From: CAZHHH01 sp964532085
GTDB lineage: Bacteria > Bacteroidota > Bacteroidia > Bacteroidales > Marinilabiliaceae
Reading direction: 5' to 3'
NCBI GenBank assembly: GCA_964532085.1
Contig: CAZHHH010000057.1
Span: 1 to 16,194, forward strand
DNA length: 16,194 bases
In this document: positions 7,070 through 13,894 of the stretch, piece after piece
Layout of the letters: every line of letters begins with the position of its first letter
How positions within the stretch are numbered: the first letter of the stretch is position 1
Translations under genes and position numbers: made by a program
Notes under the pieces: model-generated
The model's input: the letters and a program-made list of their open reading frames with translations, nothing else
The model's database searches: none
What the model was told of the DNA's origin: nothing

Positions 7070-7633
7070 ATGAGCAAGAAAGATTCTAAAGAAAAAGAGA
7101 TTCTTAACGAGGAAGAATTAAATAACGAAGAGATTAATCAAGATACAGACAATGATTCAGATGTTCAAAATGAAGAGGAGAACATAGATGAAGGTAGTCA
7201 AGAAAAAGAACTTGAAGAGTTGAAAGATAAATATGTGCGTTTAGCTGCAGAGTTTGATAATTATCGAAAAAGAACTTTGAAAGAGAAAATGGAACTCTCA
7301 AAAAATGCTGCAGAAAAAATATTTGTAAATATTTTGCCAGTAATTGATGATTTTGATAGAGCATTATCTCATTTAGATAGTGCTTCTGATTTGGATTCAA
7401 TTAAAGAGGGTATAAATCTGATTTACAATAAGTTTATTAATTTTATGTCTCAAAATGGAGTAACTGAGATTGATACGCACGAAAAGGAGTTTGATATGGA
7501 TTTGCACGAAGCGATAACAAAAAGTCCAGCACCTTCAGAAGAGTTGAAAGGAAAAATAATTGATTGTGTAGAGAAGGGTTATATGTTGGGAGATAAAGTA
7601 ATTCGTTTTCCAAAAGTCGTTGTAGGTGAATAA
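7070..7633 (+). CDS. grpE: GrpE, DnaK nucleotide-exchange factor
   Basis: 187 residues, a normal GrpE length. GrpE promotes ADP release from the Hsp70 chaperone DnaK in the cytoplasm. The first 45 or so residues are very acidic and probably disordered (runs such as NEEELNNEE and QNEEENIDEG), followed by a coiled-coil helix from about 47. The GrpE signature follows: LAAEFDNYRKRT (58-69), then ILPVIDDFDRAL, FMSQNGVTEID, DLHEAI and a C-terminal beta domain ending GYMLGDKVIRFPKVVVGE. The ATG at 7070 is the first start in the frame after the promoter region. dnaJ begins 21 bp after the stop, so the two are surely co-transcribed; dnaK is not in the window. Confidence 0.96.
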   Translation: MSKKDSKEKEILNEEELNNEEINQDTDNDSDVQNEEENIDEGSQEKELEELKDKYVRLAAEFDNYRKRTLKEKMELSKNAAEKIFVNILPVIDDFDRALSHLDSASDLDSIKEGINLIYNKFINFMSQNGVTEIDTHEKEFDMDLHEAITKSPAPSEELKGKIIDCVEKGYMLGDKVIRFPKVVVGE

Positions 7634-7654
7634 TAAGAAAGGGAAATTGCCATT

Positions 7655-8794
7655 ATGTCAAAAAGAGATTATTACGAAATATTAGAAGTTAGCAAAAGCG
7701 CATCAGCTGATGAGATAAAAAAGGCTTATCGCAAGAAGGCTATCCAATATCATCCAGATAAAAATCCAGATGATAAAGAATCAGAAGAGAAGTTTAAAGA
7801 AGCAGCTGAAGCTTACGAGGTGTTAAGTAATCCTGAAAAACGTCAACGCTATGACCAATTTGGCCATGCGGGAATGGGCGGTGCCGGTGGATTTAGTGGG
7901 GGAGGTATGAGTATGGATGATATATTCTCTCACTTTGGCGATATCTTTGGTGGTTTTGGAGGATTTGGTGGTTTTGGAGGTTCATCACGTTCTTCAAGAA
8001 GAGTGAATAGGGGAAGTAACCTGAGAGTTAGAGTTACTCTTACCTTGGAAGAAATTGCTAACGGAGTAGAGAAGAAGCTAAAGGTTAAAAAGAATGTAAG
8101 CTGTAATCATTGTTCTGGAACTGGTGCTGATAAAGGTACTGCCGTTGATACATGTTCAACTTGTCATGGTTCTGGAACTGTTACACGTGTGGCAAATACT
8201 ATATTAGGTCAGATGCAAACACAATCAGCTTGTCCAACTTGTAATGGTGAAGGAAAAACTATCTCGAAGAAATGTTCGCACTGTAGTGGAGAGGGGCTTT
8301 TAGCTGACGAGGAGGTTATAACAGTGAAAATTCCTGCAGGTGTAGAAGAGGGAATGCAACTTTCAGTATCAGGAAAAGGAAATGCAGCTCGAAGAGGCGG
8401 AGTAAACGGGGACTTGTTAGTTCTGATTCAAGAAGAGCAACATCCTGAACTAATAAGAGATGGAAGTGATTTAATATATAATCTTTCATTGAGTATTCCT
8501 GATGCTATATTAGGTACACCTGTTGAAATCCCTACCGTTGATGGTAAAGTGAAAGTGAAAATAGATGCAGGAACTCAGCCAGGTAAAATATTGAGATTAA
8601 AAGGTAAAGGTTTGCCTGAAGTAAATAGTTATCATAAAGGTGACTTACTTGTAAGAGTGAATGTATTTATACCTAAAGATATATCTAAAGAAGATACTAA
8701 AATAATTGAAAAATTGAAGGAGTCGGAATCTTTTGATCCGTCAAAATCTGAAGACCAAAACATATTTAGTAGAATGAAAGGTATGTTTGTCTAA
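7655..8794 (+). CDS. dnaJ: Chaperone protein DnaJ (type I Hsp40)
   Basis: 379 residues with the full type I layout. The J domain (1-70) has HPD at 33-35, which stimulates DnaK ATPase. A Gly/Phe-rich linker (72-109) follows. The zinc-binding domain has four CxxCxGxG repeats with Cys pairs at 150/153, 167/170, 193/196 and 207/210. C-terminal substrate-binding domains extend to the end (VKIPAGVEEGMQL, GDLLVLIQEEQHP, LRLKGKGLP, GDLLVRVNV). It delivers unfolded proteins to DnaK and cooperates with the GrpE encoded just upstream. A purine-rich AAAGGG (7638-7643) lies 11 nt before the ATG. oxyR starts 23 bp downstream with no terminator between. Confidence 0.97.
   Translation: MSKRDYYEILEVSKSASADEIKKAYRKKAIQYHPDKNPDDKESEEKFKEAAEAYEVLSNPEKRQRYDQFGHAGMGGAGGFSGGGMSMDDIFSHFGDIFGGFGGFGGFGGSSRSSRRVNRGSNLRVRVTLTLEEIANGVEKKLKVKKNVSCNHCSGTGADKGTAVDTCSTCHGSGTVTRVANTILGQMQTQSACPTCNGEGKTISKKCSHCSGEGLLADEEVITVKIPAGVEEGMQLSVSGKGNAARRGGVNGDLLVLIQEEQHPELIRDGSDLIYNLSLSIPDAILGTPVEIPTVDGKVKVKIDAGTQPGKILRLKGKGLPEVNSYHKGDLLVRVNVFIPKDISKEDTKIIEKLKESESFDPSKSEDQNIFSRMKGMFV
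7949..7980 (+). repeat. 14-bp direct repeat in the dnaJ Gly/Phe linker
   Basis: GGTGGTTTTGGAGG occurs at 7949-7962 and again at 7967-7980, separated by ATTT, within an approximate 9-bp GGF-coding repeat. It encodes the GGFGGFGGFGG tract. Such a repeat could change copy number in frame; otherwise it is ordinary for dnaJ. Confidence 0.7.
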
Positions 8795-8817
8795 ACTTCT
8801 AAACTTAAATCAAAATT

Positions 8818-9744
8818 ATGAATATACAACAACTAGAATATGCAGTAGCATTAGATGACCATAGGCATTTTGTAACGGCGGCCGAACATTGTCATATTAC
8901 TCAGCCGACTTTAACAATGCAACTTAAAAAATTAGAAGAAGAATTGGGTGTGTTGTTGTTTGATAGAACAAAAAAACCATTAATACCAACGCCTGAAGGA
9001 GAGAAGTTTATTGTTAAAGCAAGAAAAATATTGAGAGATATAGACTTGCTTAGAGAGGGTTTAGATGAAGATAAGAATAGTATAAATGGGGTGTTTAAAA
9101 TTGGTATAATACCAACTTTAGCACCTCACCTTTTGCCACTTTTCTTATCAAAATTTGTGAAAGATAATCCAGAAACAATTTTGCATATAGAGGAAATGGA
9201 GTCTGAAATGATAATTAAATCATTAAAAGAAGATCGACTGGACATAGCGATTATGGCGACTCCTGTTGAAGAGAAGGATTTAAAAGAAACTTTACTCTTT
9301 TATGAGTCATTCCTATTTTATGCGCCTGAAGATAATATACTTTTAAAAGAGGATGAAATAAAGCCAGAAGATTTGAAAGTGTCAAACCTATTGCTTTTGG
9401 AAGAGGGACACTGCTTTAGAAGTCAAGCACTTAATATATGTCAGTCAAAAGGCAAATCACAAGATTTTAATTTTTACTATGAGAGTGGTTCTATAGAGAC
9501 ATTAAAAAAGTTGGTAAAAAAGGGAATCGGTTATACATTAATTCCAGAGTTGTCTGTTGAAGAACGAGATTCTAACAATTGTAAAAGGTTTGTAAAGCCT
9601 GAGCCAGTAAGGGAGATAGGACTAGTTACGCATGCTAGTTTTAATAGAACATTGCTTATAGATAGATTAAAAGCTGCAATTAGAGAAACTCTTCCTGAAC
9701 ATATCGATAAGCCTCGTGAAATTGTGCGAGTGAAATGGAGATGA
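8818..9744 (+). CDS. oxyR: OxyR, peroxide-sensing LysR-family transcriptional regulator
   Basis: 308 residues, typical for LysR regulators. The N-terminal winged helix-turn-helix (about 1-60: LEYAVALDDHRHFVTAA, ITQPTLTMQLKKLEEELG, LFDRT) binds DNA. The rest is a two-lobed sensor domain. The sequence EEGHCFRSQALNIC places Cys at 199 and 208, the same numbers as the peroxidatic and resolving cysteines of E. coli OxyR, with the GHCxRxQAL context that separates OxyR from CysB-like or other LysR members. It should form a disulfide on H2O2 exposure and activate antioxidant genes. The ATG at 8818 gives the standard LysR N-terminus. The 23-bp gap to dnaJ suggests read-through from the grpE-dnaJ promoter. 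After the stop there is only an all-AT palindrome (9745-9759), so oxyR transcription may continue into the trp leader. Confidence 0.93.
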   Translation: MNIQQLEYAVALDDHRHFVTAAEHCHITQPTLTMQLKKLEEELGVLLFDRTKKPLIPTPEGEKFIVKARKILRDIDLLREGLDEDKNSINGVFKIGIIPTLAPHLLPLFLSKFVKDNPETILHIEEMESEMIIKSLKEDRLDIAIMATPVEEKDLKETLLFYESFLFYAPEDNILLKEDEIKPEDLKVSNLLLLEEGHCFRSQALNICQSKGKSQDFNFYYESGSIETLKKLVKKGIGYTLIPELSVEERDSNNCKRFVKPEPVREIGLVTHASFNRTLLIDRLKAAIRETLPEHIDKPREIVRVKWR

Positions 9745-9759
9745 TATTTTATTAAAATA
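9745..9759 (+). repeat. Short all-AT palindrome after oxyR
   Basis: TATTTTATTAAAATA is a perfect inverted repeat of 7-bp arms around one base, placed directly after the oxyR stop. As an RNA hairpin it would be weak, with no GC pairs and no clean T-run behind it, so it is a poor terminator candidate. Confidence 0.3.
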
Positions 9760-9788
9760 GATTATTTTAAAAACTTTTTCTCATAAAG

Positions 9789-9820
9789 TTTGTTTTTTAA
9801 CTGTATGCTTCTTAAAATTG
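9789..9820 (+). promoter_or_regulatory. Promoter of the trp operon
   Basis: TTTG at 9789-9792, a 20-bp spacer, then TAAAATTG at 9813-9820 (one mismatch to TAnnTTTG). Spacing equals that of the well-formed promoter at 6169-6200. The start would fall near 9827, about 13 nt before the leader-peptide ATG, giving an attenuated transcript of about 155 nt. No TrpR-like operator was recognised. Confidence 0.55.
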
Positions 9821-9839
9821 CATTTCAAAATAAGAAAAA

Positions 9840-9905
9840 ATGAATATAAATTTTTGTAATAGAAATTGGTGGTGGCTTTTTTCAGTTCTTCGTGTGAGGA
9901 GTTGA
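9840..9905 (+). CDS. trpL: trp operon leader peptide with three consecutive Trp codons
   Basis: A 21-codon ORF, ATG 9840-9842 to TGA 9903-9905. The peptide begins MNINFCNRN, continues WWW (TGG TGG TGG, 9867-9875) and ends LFSVLRVRS. The ATG follows AAGAAAAA, a favourable A-rich context. It lies between a promoter-like sequence and an intrinsic terminator directly upstream of trpE. Three Trp codons in a row in a 21-residue ORF at this location are very unlikely by chance and fit a ribosome-stalling leader peptide: scarce charged tRNA-Trp would halt the ribosome at 9867-9875, while plentiful tRNA would let it reach the stop codon. The peptide itself is probably quickly degraded. The assignment is by architecture; homology cannot be tested here. 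Confidence 0.85.
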   Translation: MNINFCNRNWWWLFSVLRVRS

Positions 9906-9956
9906 ACAATGCCTCTTTGTCTAATACAAAAGTAAAATAATATAGATAAGGCTTGT
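9906..9956 (+). promoter_or_regulatory. Predicted antiterminator of the trp attenuator
   Basis: ACAA (9906-9909) pairs with TTGT (9953-9956), and GCCT (9911-9914) pairs with AGGC (9949-9952), with T9910 bulged. TCTA (9920-9923) pairs with TAGA (9943-9946), and TA (9925-9926) with TA (9941-9942). This uses nine of the 13 bases in the 5' arm of the terminator, so the two structures exclude each other. The upstream arm begins on the base right after the leader stop codon. A ribosome at the stop would cover it, while one stalled on the Trp codons would leave it free. This was hand-folded and no energies were computed. Confidence 0.6.
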
Positions 9957-9982
9957 CAGAAAACTCTGATAAGCCTTTTTTT
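9948..9982 (+). terminator. Intrinsic terminator (attenuator) upstream of trpE
   Basis: AAGGCTTGTCAGA (9948-9960), loop AAAC, TCTGATAAGCCTT (9965-9977): a 13-bp stem with one G-U pair, overlapping a run of seven T (9976-9982). It stands 36 bp before the trpE ATG, where a normal terminator would block the operon, so it is best read as a conditional attenuator. The reading frame extended upstream of trpE passes through this hairpin, which argues against any trpE start before 10019. Confidence 0.88.
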
Positions 9983-10018
9983 ATGAAGTGTAAAAGTAAA
10001 ACAAACATATCATTAATT

Positions 10019-11434
10019 ATGAAAAAATATTCTGTGAAAGTAAAGTGTACACGCATCCCTCCTCATATTGGTGATGTGGTTACTCCAGTAAGTGTTTATT
10101 TGGCACTAAGGGATTTATATCCCAATACGATACTTCTGGAAAGTTCAGATTATCATGGTGGTACAAATTCAATGTCATTTATAAGTTTTGACCCAATAGC
10201 AGATTTTCTTGTTGAAAAAGAGAAAGTTATTTGTCGATACCCTGATGAGTCGGTGGAAATAACGGAGTTGTCGTCTAAAGTAAAGTTGACAGATATACTA
10301 CAAAGTTTTATTGATAGGATTGAGTTACAGAAAGATAATTGTCCTATAAATGCATCCGGATTATATGGTTATACAGCTTATGACTCTATCAGATACTTCG
10401 AAAACATTGAGATAGATATTGACGAGGAAGTGCCTCATTCAATACCTGATATGCGTTATCATCTCTATAAATCCGTAATTGCTTTTAACCATTTTACAAA
10501 TCAGCTTTTTTTGGTTGAACATCTTTATGACGGTGCAGAAAGTAATGTAGACAACTTAATGAGTGTGTTAAGAAACAGGACAGTTCCGTCATTCTCTTTC
10601 AAAATTGATGGAGAAGAGAAATATACTACAGATGCTGATACTTTCAAGAATATGGTTACCAAAGCTAAAGAGCATTGCAATAAAGAAGATGTTCATCAAT
10701 TAGTTTTGTCAAGACAATTTTCTCAACAGTTTAAAGGTGATGAGTTTAATGTCTATCGTGCATTACGTAATATAAACCCGTCACCATATCTTTTCTTTTT
10801 TGATTATGGAAGTTATCGTCTGTTTGGGTCATCACCAGAAAGCCAATTAGTTGTAAACAATGGCTATGCAACAATAAATCCCATTGCTGGAACTTTTAAA
10901 AGAACCGGTGATGACGAAAAAGATGCAATATTAGCAAAAGAGTTAGCTAAAGATGAGAAGGAAAATGCTGAACACGTTATGCTTGTTGATTTAGCTAAAA
11001 ATGACCTTTCTATAAATTGTACTGATGTAGAGGTTAGAAATTTTAAAGAAATTCAATATTATAGTCACGTTTTACATATTGCATCTGAAGTTGTAGGAAA
11101 AGTTAAACCTAATGCAACCACTCCTAAATTAATGGCAGATACTTTCCCAGCTGGTACTTTGGCTGGTGCGCCAAAAACAAGAGCACTAGAATTAATTAAT
11201 AAATATGAACCACACCAAAGAGGATTTTATGGTGGATGTATTGGTGTAATTGGGTTTGATGGTAGTTTTAATCAAGCAATCGCTATCCGTTCATTTGTTA
11301 GTAAAAATAATACTTTGTACTATCAAGCAGGTGCTGGAATTGTAAAAGATTCGGTAGAAGAGAAGGAGTTAGAAGAGGTAAATAATAAACTGGGAGCATT
11401 GAAAAATGCAATCTATATGGCTAAAGAATTTTAA
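10019..11434 (+). CDS. trpE: Anthranilate synthase component I (TrpE)
   Basis: 471 residues from the ATG at 10019 (MKKYSVKV). The frame is open back to a TTG at 9953, but that lies inside the terminator hairpin. The enzyme converts chorismate to anthranilate, the first step of tryptophan synthesis. N-terminal LLESSDY (39-45) matches the LLES motif that binds feedback-inhibiting tryptophan. The chorismate-binding domain shows LFGSSPESQL, NPIAGTFKRTG, DEKENAEHVMLVDLAKNDL, DTFPAGTLAGAPKTRA and a C-terminal GAGIVKDSVEEKELEEV block. PIAGT and the LLES motif favour TrpE over PabB or isochorismate synthases, as does the operon. Its usual partner TrpG, which supplies ammonia from glutamine, is not encoded next to it. 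Control appears double: attenuation upstream and allosteric inhibition. Confidence 0.95.
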   Translation: MKKYSVKVKCTRIPPHIGDVVTPVSVYLALRDLYPNTILLESSDYHGGTNSMSFISFDPIADFLVEKEKVICRYPDESVEITELSSKVKLTDILQSFIDRIELQKDNCPINASGLYGYTAYDSIRYFENIEIDIDEEVPHSIPDMRYHLYKSVIAFNHFTNQLFLVEHLYDGAESNVDNLMSVLRNRTVPSFSFKIDGEEKYTTDADTFKNMVTKAKEHCNKEDVHQLVLSRQFSQQFKGDEFNVYRALRNINPSPYLFFFDYGSYRLFGSSPESQLVVNNGYATINPIAGTFKRTGDDEKDAILAKELAKDEKENAEHVMLVDLAKNDLSINCTDVEVRNFKEIQYYSHVLHIASEVVGKVKPNATTPKLMADTFPAGTLAGAPKTRALELINKYEPHQRGFYGGCIGVIGFDGSFNQAIAIRSFVSKNNTLYYQAGAGIVKDSVEEKELEEVNNKLGALKNAIYMAKEF

Positions 11435-11445
11435 AAATATTTATT

Positions 11446-12441
11446 ATGTTAAAAAATACATTAAACAAGCTGTTTGATTATCAAACTCTATCCCATAACG
11501 AGGCGCGTGAGATATTGATAAATATTACTAAAGATGTTTATAATAAATCTGAAATTGTAGCTTTTTTATCAGTTTTTATGATGCGTCCTGTAACAGTAAA
11601 TGAGCTTTCTGGTTTTAGAGATGCATTACTAGAACTGCGAAATCCTGTAGACTTGAGTGACTTTAATACAATCGATATGTGTGGAACTGGTGGTGACGGA
11701 AAAAATACTTTCAATATTTCAACATTGAGCTCTTTTGTTGTTGCTGGTGCTGGATATAAAGTCGCAAAGCATGGAAATTACGGAGTAAGTTCGGGCTGTG
11801 GTTCATCAAATGTGATGGAGGCGATGGGTTTTAGATTTACCACAGATAATGAATTGCTTAAAAGACAGTTAGACAAAGCAGGAATATGCTTTTTGCACGC
11901 ACCCCTTTTTAATCCAGCGATGAAAGCGGTTGCTCCTATTCGAAAAGAGTTGGGTGTTCGAACTTTCTTTAATATGCTTGGACCGTTAATTAATCCTGCA
12001 GAGATTAATAATCAGTTAGTTGGGGTTTTTAATTTGGAATTGGCACGTTTATATAATTATATTTTGCAATCTACTGATGTTAATTTTACTATTTTGCACT
12101 CAGTTGATGGGTATGATGAGATTTCATTAACAAGTGCATTTAAAAAGATAAGCAACAGTGGTGAAGCATTGCTAAATCCTGAGGATATTGGCCTGCCAAA
12201 ATTAGATGCAACAGAGATTGAAGGTGGTGAAACAATTGCAGAAGCTGTAAATATTTTTAAAAATGTTCTTAATGAAAATGGAACAGATGCTCAAAATAGT
12301 GTTGTAATTGCCAACTCAGCTTTAGGAATTCAATGTATTTCTGGACTATCTATTGAAGAGAGTGTAGAAAAAGCTAAAGAATCTATCTTTTCAGGAAGTG
12401 CTTTGAATGTGTGTAAAACATTATTGGATAATCAAGGTTAA
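11446..12441 (+). CDS. trpD: Anthranilate phosphoribosyltransferase (TrpD)
   Basis: 331 residues, the usual single-domain length, with no fused glutamine amidotransferase. It adds phosphoribose from PRPP to anthranilate. Key motifs: CGTGGDGKNTFNIST (79-93; PRPP binding), VAKHGN (106-111), PIRKELGVRTFFNMLGPLINP (164-184; anthranilate binding, with R166) and DEIS (224-227; metal and PRPP). It starts 11 bp after the trpE stop, exactly where trpG usually sits. The start has an A-rich context without a Shine-Dalgarno. Confidence 0.96.
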   Translation: MLKNTLNKLFDYQTLSHNEAREILINITKDVYNKSEIVAFLSVFMMRPVTVNELSGFRDALLELRNPVDLSDFNTIDMCGTGGDGKNTFNISTLSSFVVAGAGYKVAKHGNYGVSSGCGSSNVMEAMGFRFTTDNELLKRQLDKAGICFLHAPLFNPAMKAVAPIRKELGVRTFFNMLGPLINPAEINNQLVGVFNLELARLYNYILQSTDVNFTILHSVDGYDEISLTSAFKKISNSGEALLNPEDIGLPKLDATEIEGGETIAEAVNIFKNVLNENGTDAQNSVVIANSALGIQCISGLSIEESVEKAKESIFSGSALNVCKTLLDNQG

Positions 12442-12452
12442 TTGTTGTAGAA

Positions 12453-13241
12453 ATGAATATTTTAGATAAGATAATAGCAAATAAAAAGCTTGAAGTTGAA
12501 GCTGCAAAAAAAGTTGTAACAGTTGAAGAGTTGAAGTTATTACCCAATTTTAAAAAAGAGGTTCCTTCTTTTGTGAAAAACATTTTAGCAGATGACTCTA
12601 ATGGAATTATTGCTGAATTTAAAAGAAAATCGCCATCAAAAGGAGATATTCATGCTGGTGCAAAAGTTGAAGATATTGTTCCATTATATGAAAAAGCTGG
12701 CGTGTCAGGTGTTTCTATTCTTACTGACGAGCATTTTTTTGGAGGAAAAAATAGCGATGTTGAGAGAGGTAGAGAATTAATATCAACTCCTATTTTGCGC
12801 AAAGAATTTATTGTCGATTCATATCAGATTTATGAGGCAAAAGCAATGGGTGCAAGTGCAATATTGTTAATTGGTGCAGTTCTTACAAAAGAAGAAACTT
12901 ATGAATTTGCCAAATTAGCAAGCGATTTGGGAATGGAGATTCTTTTTGAAGCTCACGATGAGGTTGAATTAGATTTGATAAATGATTATATCCAAATGGT
13001 GGGTATAAATAATCGTAATTTAAAAACTTTTGAAGTCGATTTAGAGCAATCTATAAAACTTGCTAATCAGTTACCGACTTCAATGGTACCAGTTGCAGAG
13101 AGTGGAATAAGTTCGCCTGAAGATTATATTTATCTGAAAAAAGCAGGATTTAAAGCATTTTTAATGGGCGAATATTTTATGAAAAATGAAAACCCTGGTG
13201 AAGTTTGTATTGAGTTTGCCAACAAAATAAAGGAGTTGTAA
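12453..13241 (+). CDS. trpC: Indole-3-glycerol phosphate synthase (TrpC)
   Basis: 262 residues of a (beta/alpha)8 barrel. It closes the indole ring from CdRP with loss of CO2 and water. Active-site features: AEFKRKSPSKG (54-64; E55, K57), ILRKEF with K117, LFEAHDE (E166), INNRNL (185-190) and AESGIS (215-220; phosphate site). It is a monofunctional enzyme, separate from TrpF, unlike the fused TrpC-TrpF of E. coli. It begins 11 bp after trpD, and its stop is 2 bp from the trpF start. Confidence 0.96.
   Translation: MNILDKIIANKKLEVEAAKKVVTVEELKLLPNFKKEVPSFVKNILADDSNGIIAEFKRKSPSKGDIHAGAKVEDIVPLYEKAGVSGVSILTDEHFFGGKNSDVERGRELISTPILRKEFIVDSYQIYEAKAMGASAILLIGAVLTKEETYEFAKLASDLGMEILFEAHDEVELDLINDYIQMVGINNRNLKTFEVDLEQSIKLANQLPTSMVPVAESGISSPEDYIYLKKAGFKAFLMGEYFMKNENPGEVCIEFANKIKEL
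13231..13235 (+). promoter_or_regulatory. Shine-Dalgarno-like sequence for trpF
   Basis: AGGAG inside the last codons of trpC, 8 nt before the trpF ATG at 13244. Good Shine-Dalgarno sequences are otherwise rare in this window, and this one suits a translationally coupled start after the 2-bp gap. Confidence 0.5.
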
Positions 13242-13243
13242 GA

Positions 13244-13873
13244 ATGTTGATAAAGGTTTGTGGGATGAGAGATGCTAATAATATTGCTGAACTTTCCCAG
13301 TTAGCAATAGATTATATTGGCTTTATTTTTTATAAAGAATCACCACGATACGTAGGAGGTATTTTGAAAAAAGATGATTTATCTGTTATCCCATCTAACA
13401 TAAAAAAAGTAGGAGTTTTTGTAAATGAAGATGTCTCTACTATTATAAATATTTCTGAAGAGTATGGACTAAATATTATTCAACTACACGGAGATGAAAC
13501 CAAAGTGGAGTGTAAAGAACTAAAAAAGCGAGGTTTTGAAGTGTGGAAAGCTTTTCAAGTTAGAGACAAGAAGGATATTAAGCTTGTAAAAACTTTTGAC
13601 AAAGTATGTGACAAATTTCTTTTTGATACTCCATCGGTTATGTATGGCGGTAGTGGGCAGAAATTTGAATGGCAACTTTTAGAACATTATAACGGCAAAA
13701 CACCTTTCATGTTAAGTGGTGGAATTGGTCCAGTTGATTTAGAGAAAGTTATGGAATTTAAGCATCCAAAATTAATTGGGATTGATGTAAATAGCCGATT
13801 TGAAAGTGAACCAGCAATGAAAAGAGTATCATTGTTGGAGCAATTTATAATGGGAGTTAGATTTTACGAATAG
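13244..13873 (+). CDS. trpF: Phosphoribosylanthranilate isomerase (TrpF)
   Basis: 209 residues, normal for TrpF. It isomerises phosphoribosylanthranilate to CdRP, the substrate of the preceding gene's product. KVCGMRD places the general base Cys at 6. GVFVNE, IIQLHGDE (78-85), FLFDTPS with the general acid Asp128, GGSGQKFEW (135-143), MLSGGI (156-161) and GIDVNSRFE (179-187; phosphate end of the barrel) complete the pattern. The start at ATG 13244 is supported by the upstream AGGAG. trpB follows after 21 bp. Confidence 0.95.
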   Translation: MLIKVCGMRDANNIAELSQLAIDYIGFIFYKESPRYVGGILKKDDLSVIPSNIKKVGVFVNEDVSTIINISEEYGLNIIQLHGDETKVECKELKKRGFEVWKAFQVRDKKDIKLVKTFDKVCDKFLFDTPSVMYGGSGQKFEWQLLEHYNGKTPFMLSGGIGPVDLEKVMEFKHPKLIGIDVNSRFESEPAMKRVSLLEQFIMGVRFYE

Positions 13874-13894
13874 CTAAATTAAAAACAGAAATAG

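Noticed and set aside
7949..7980. Tandem-like repeat as a possible CRISPR or mobile-element trace
   Set aside because: It is in frame inside dnaJ and encodes the expected Gly/Phe linker.
9896..9915. GAGG/CCTC as the 1:2 (pause) hairpin of the trp leader
   Set aside because: Only four base pairs; too weak to claim as a separate feature, although it lies in the expected place.
9781..10056. Minus-strand ORF of 91 codons across the trp leader
   Set aside because: It runs through the attenuator hairpin and the trpE start; its translation has no recognisable domain and the plus-strand elements explain the sequence fully.
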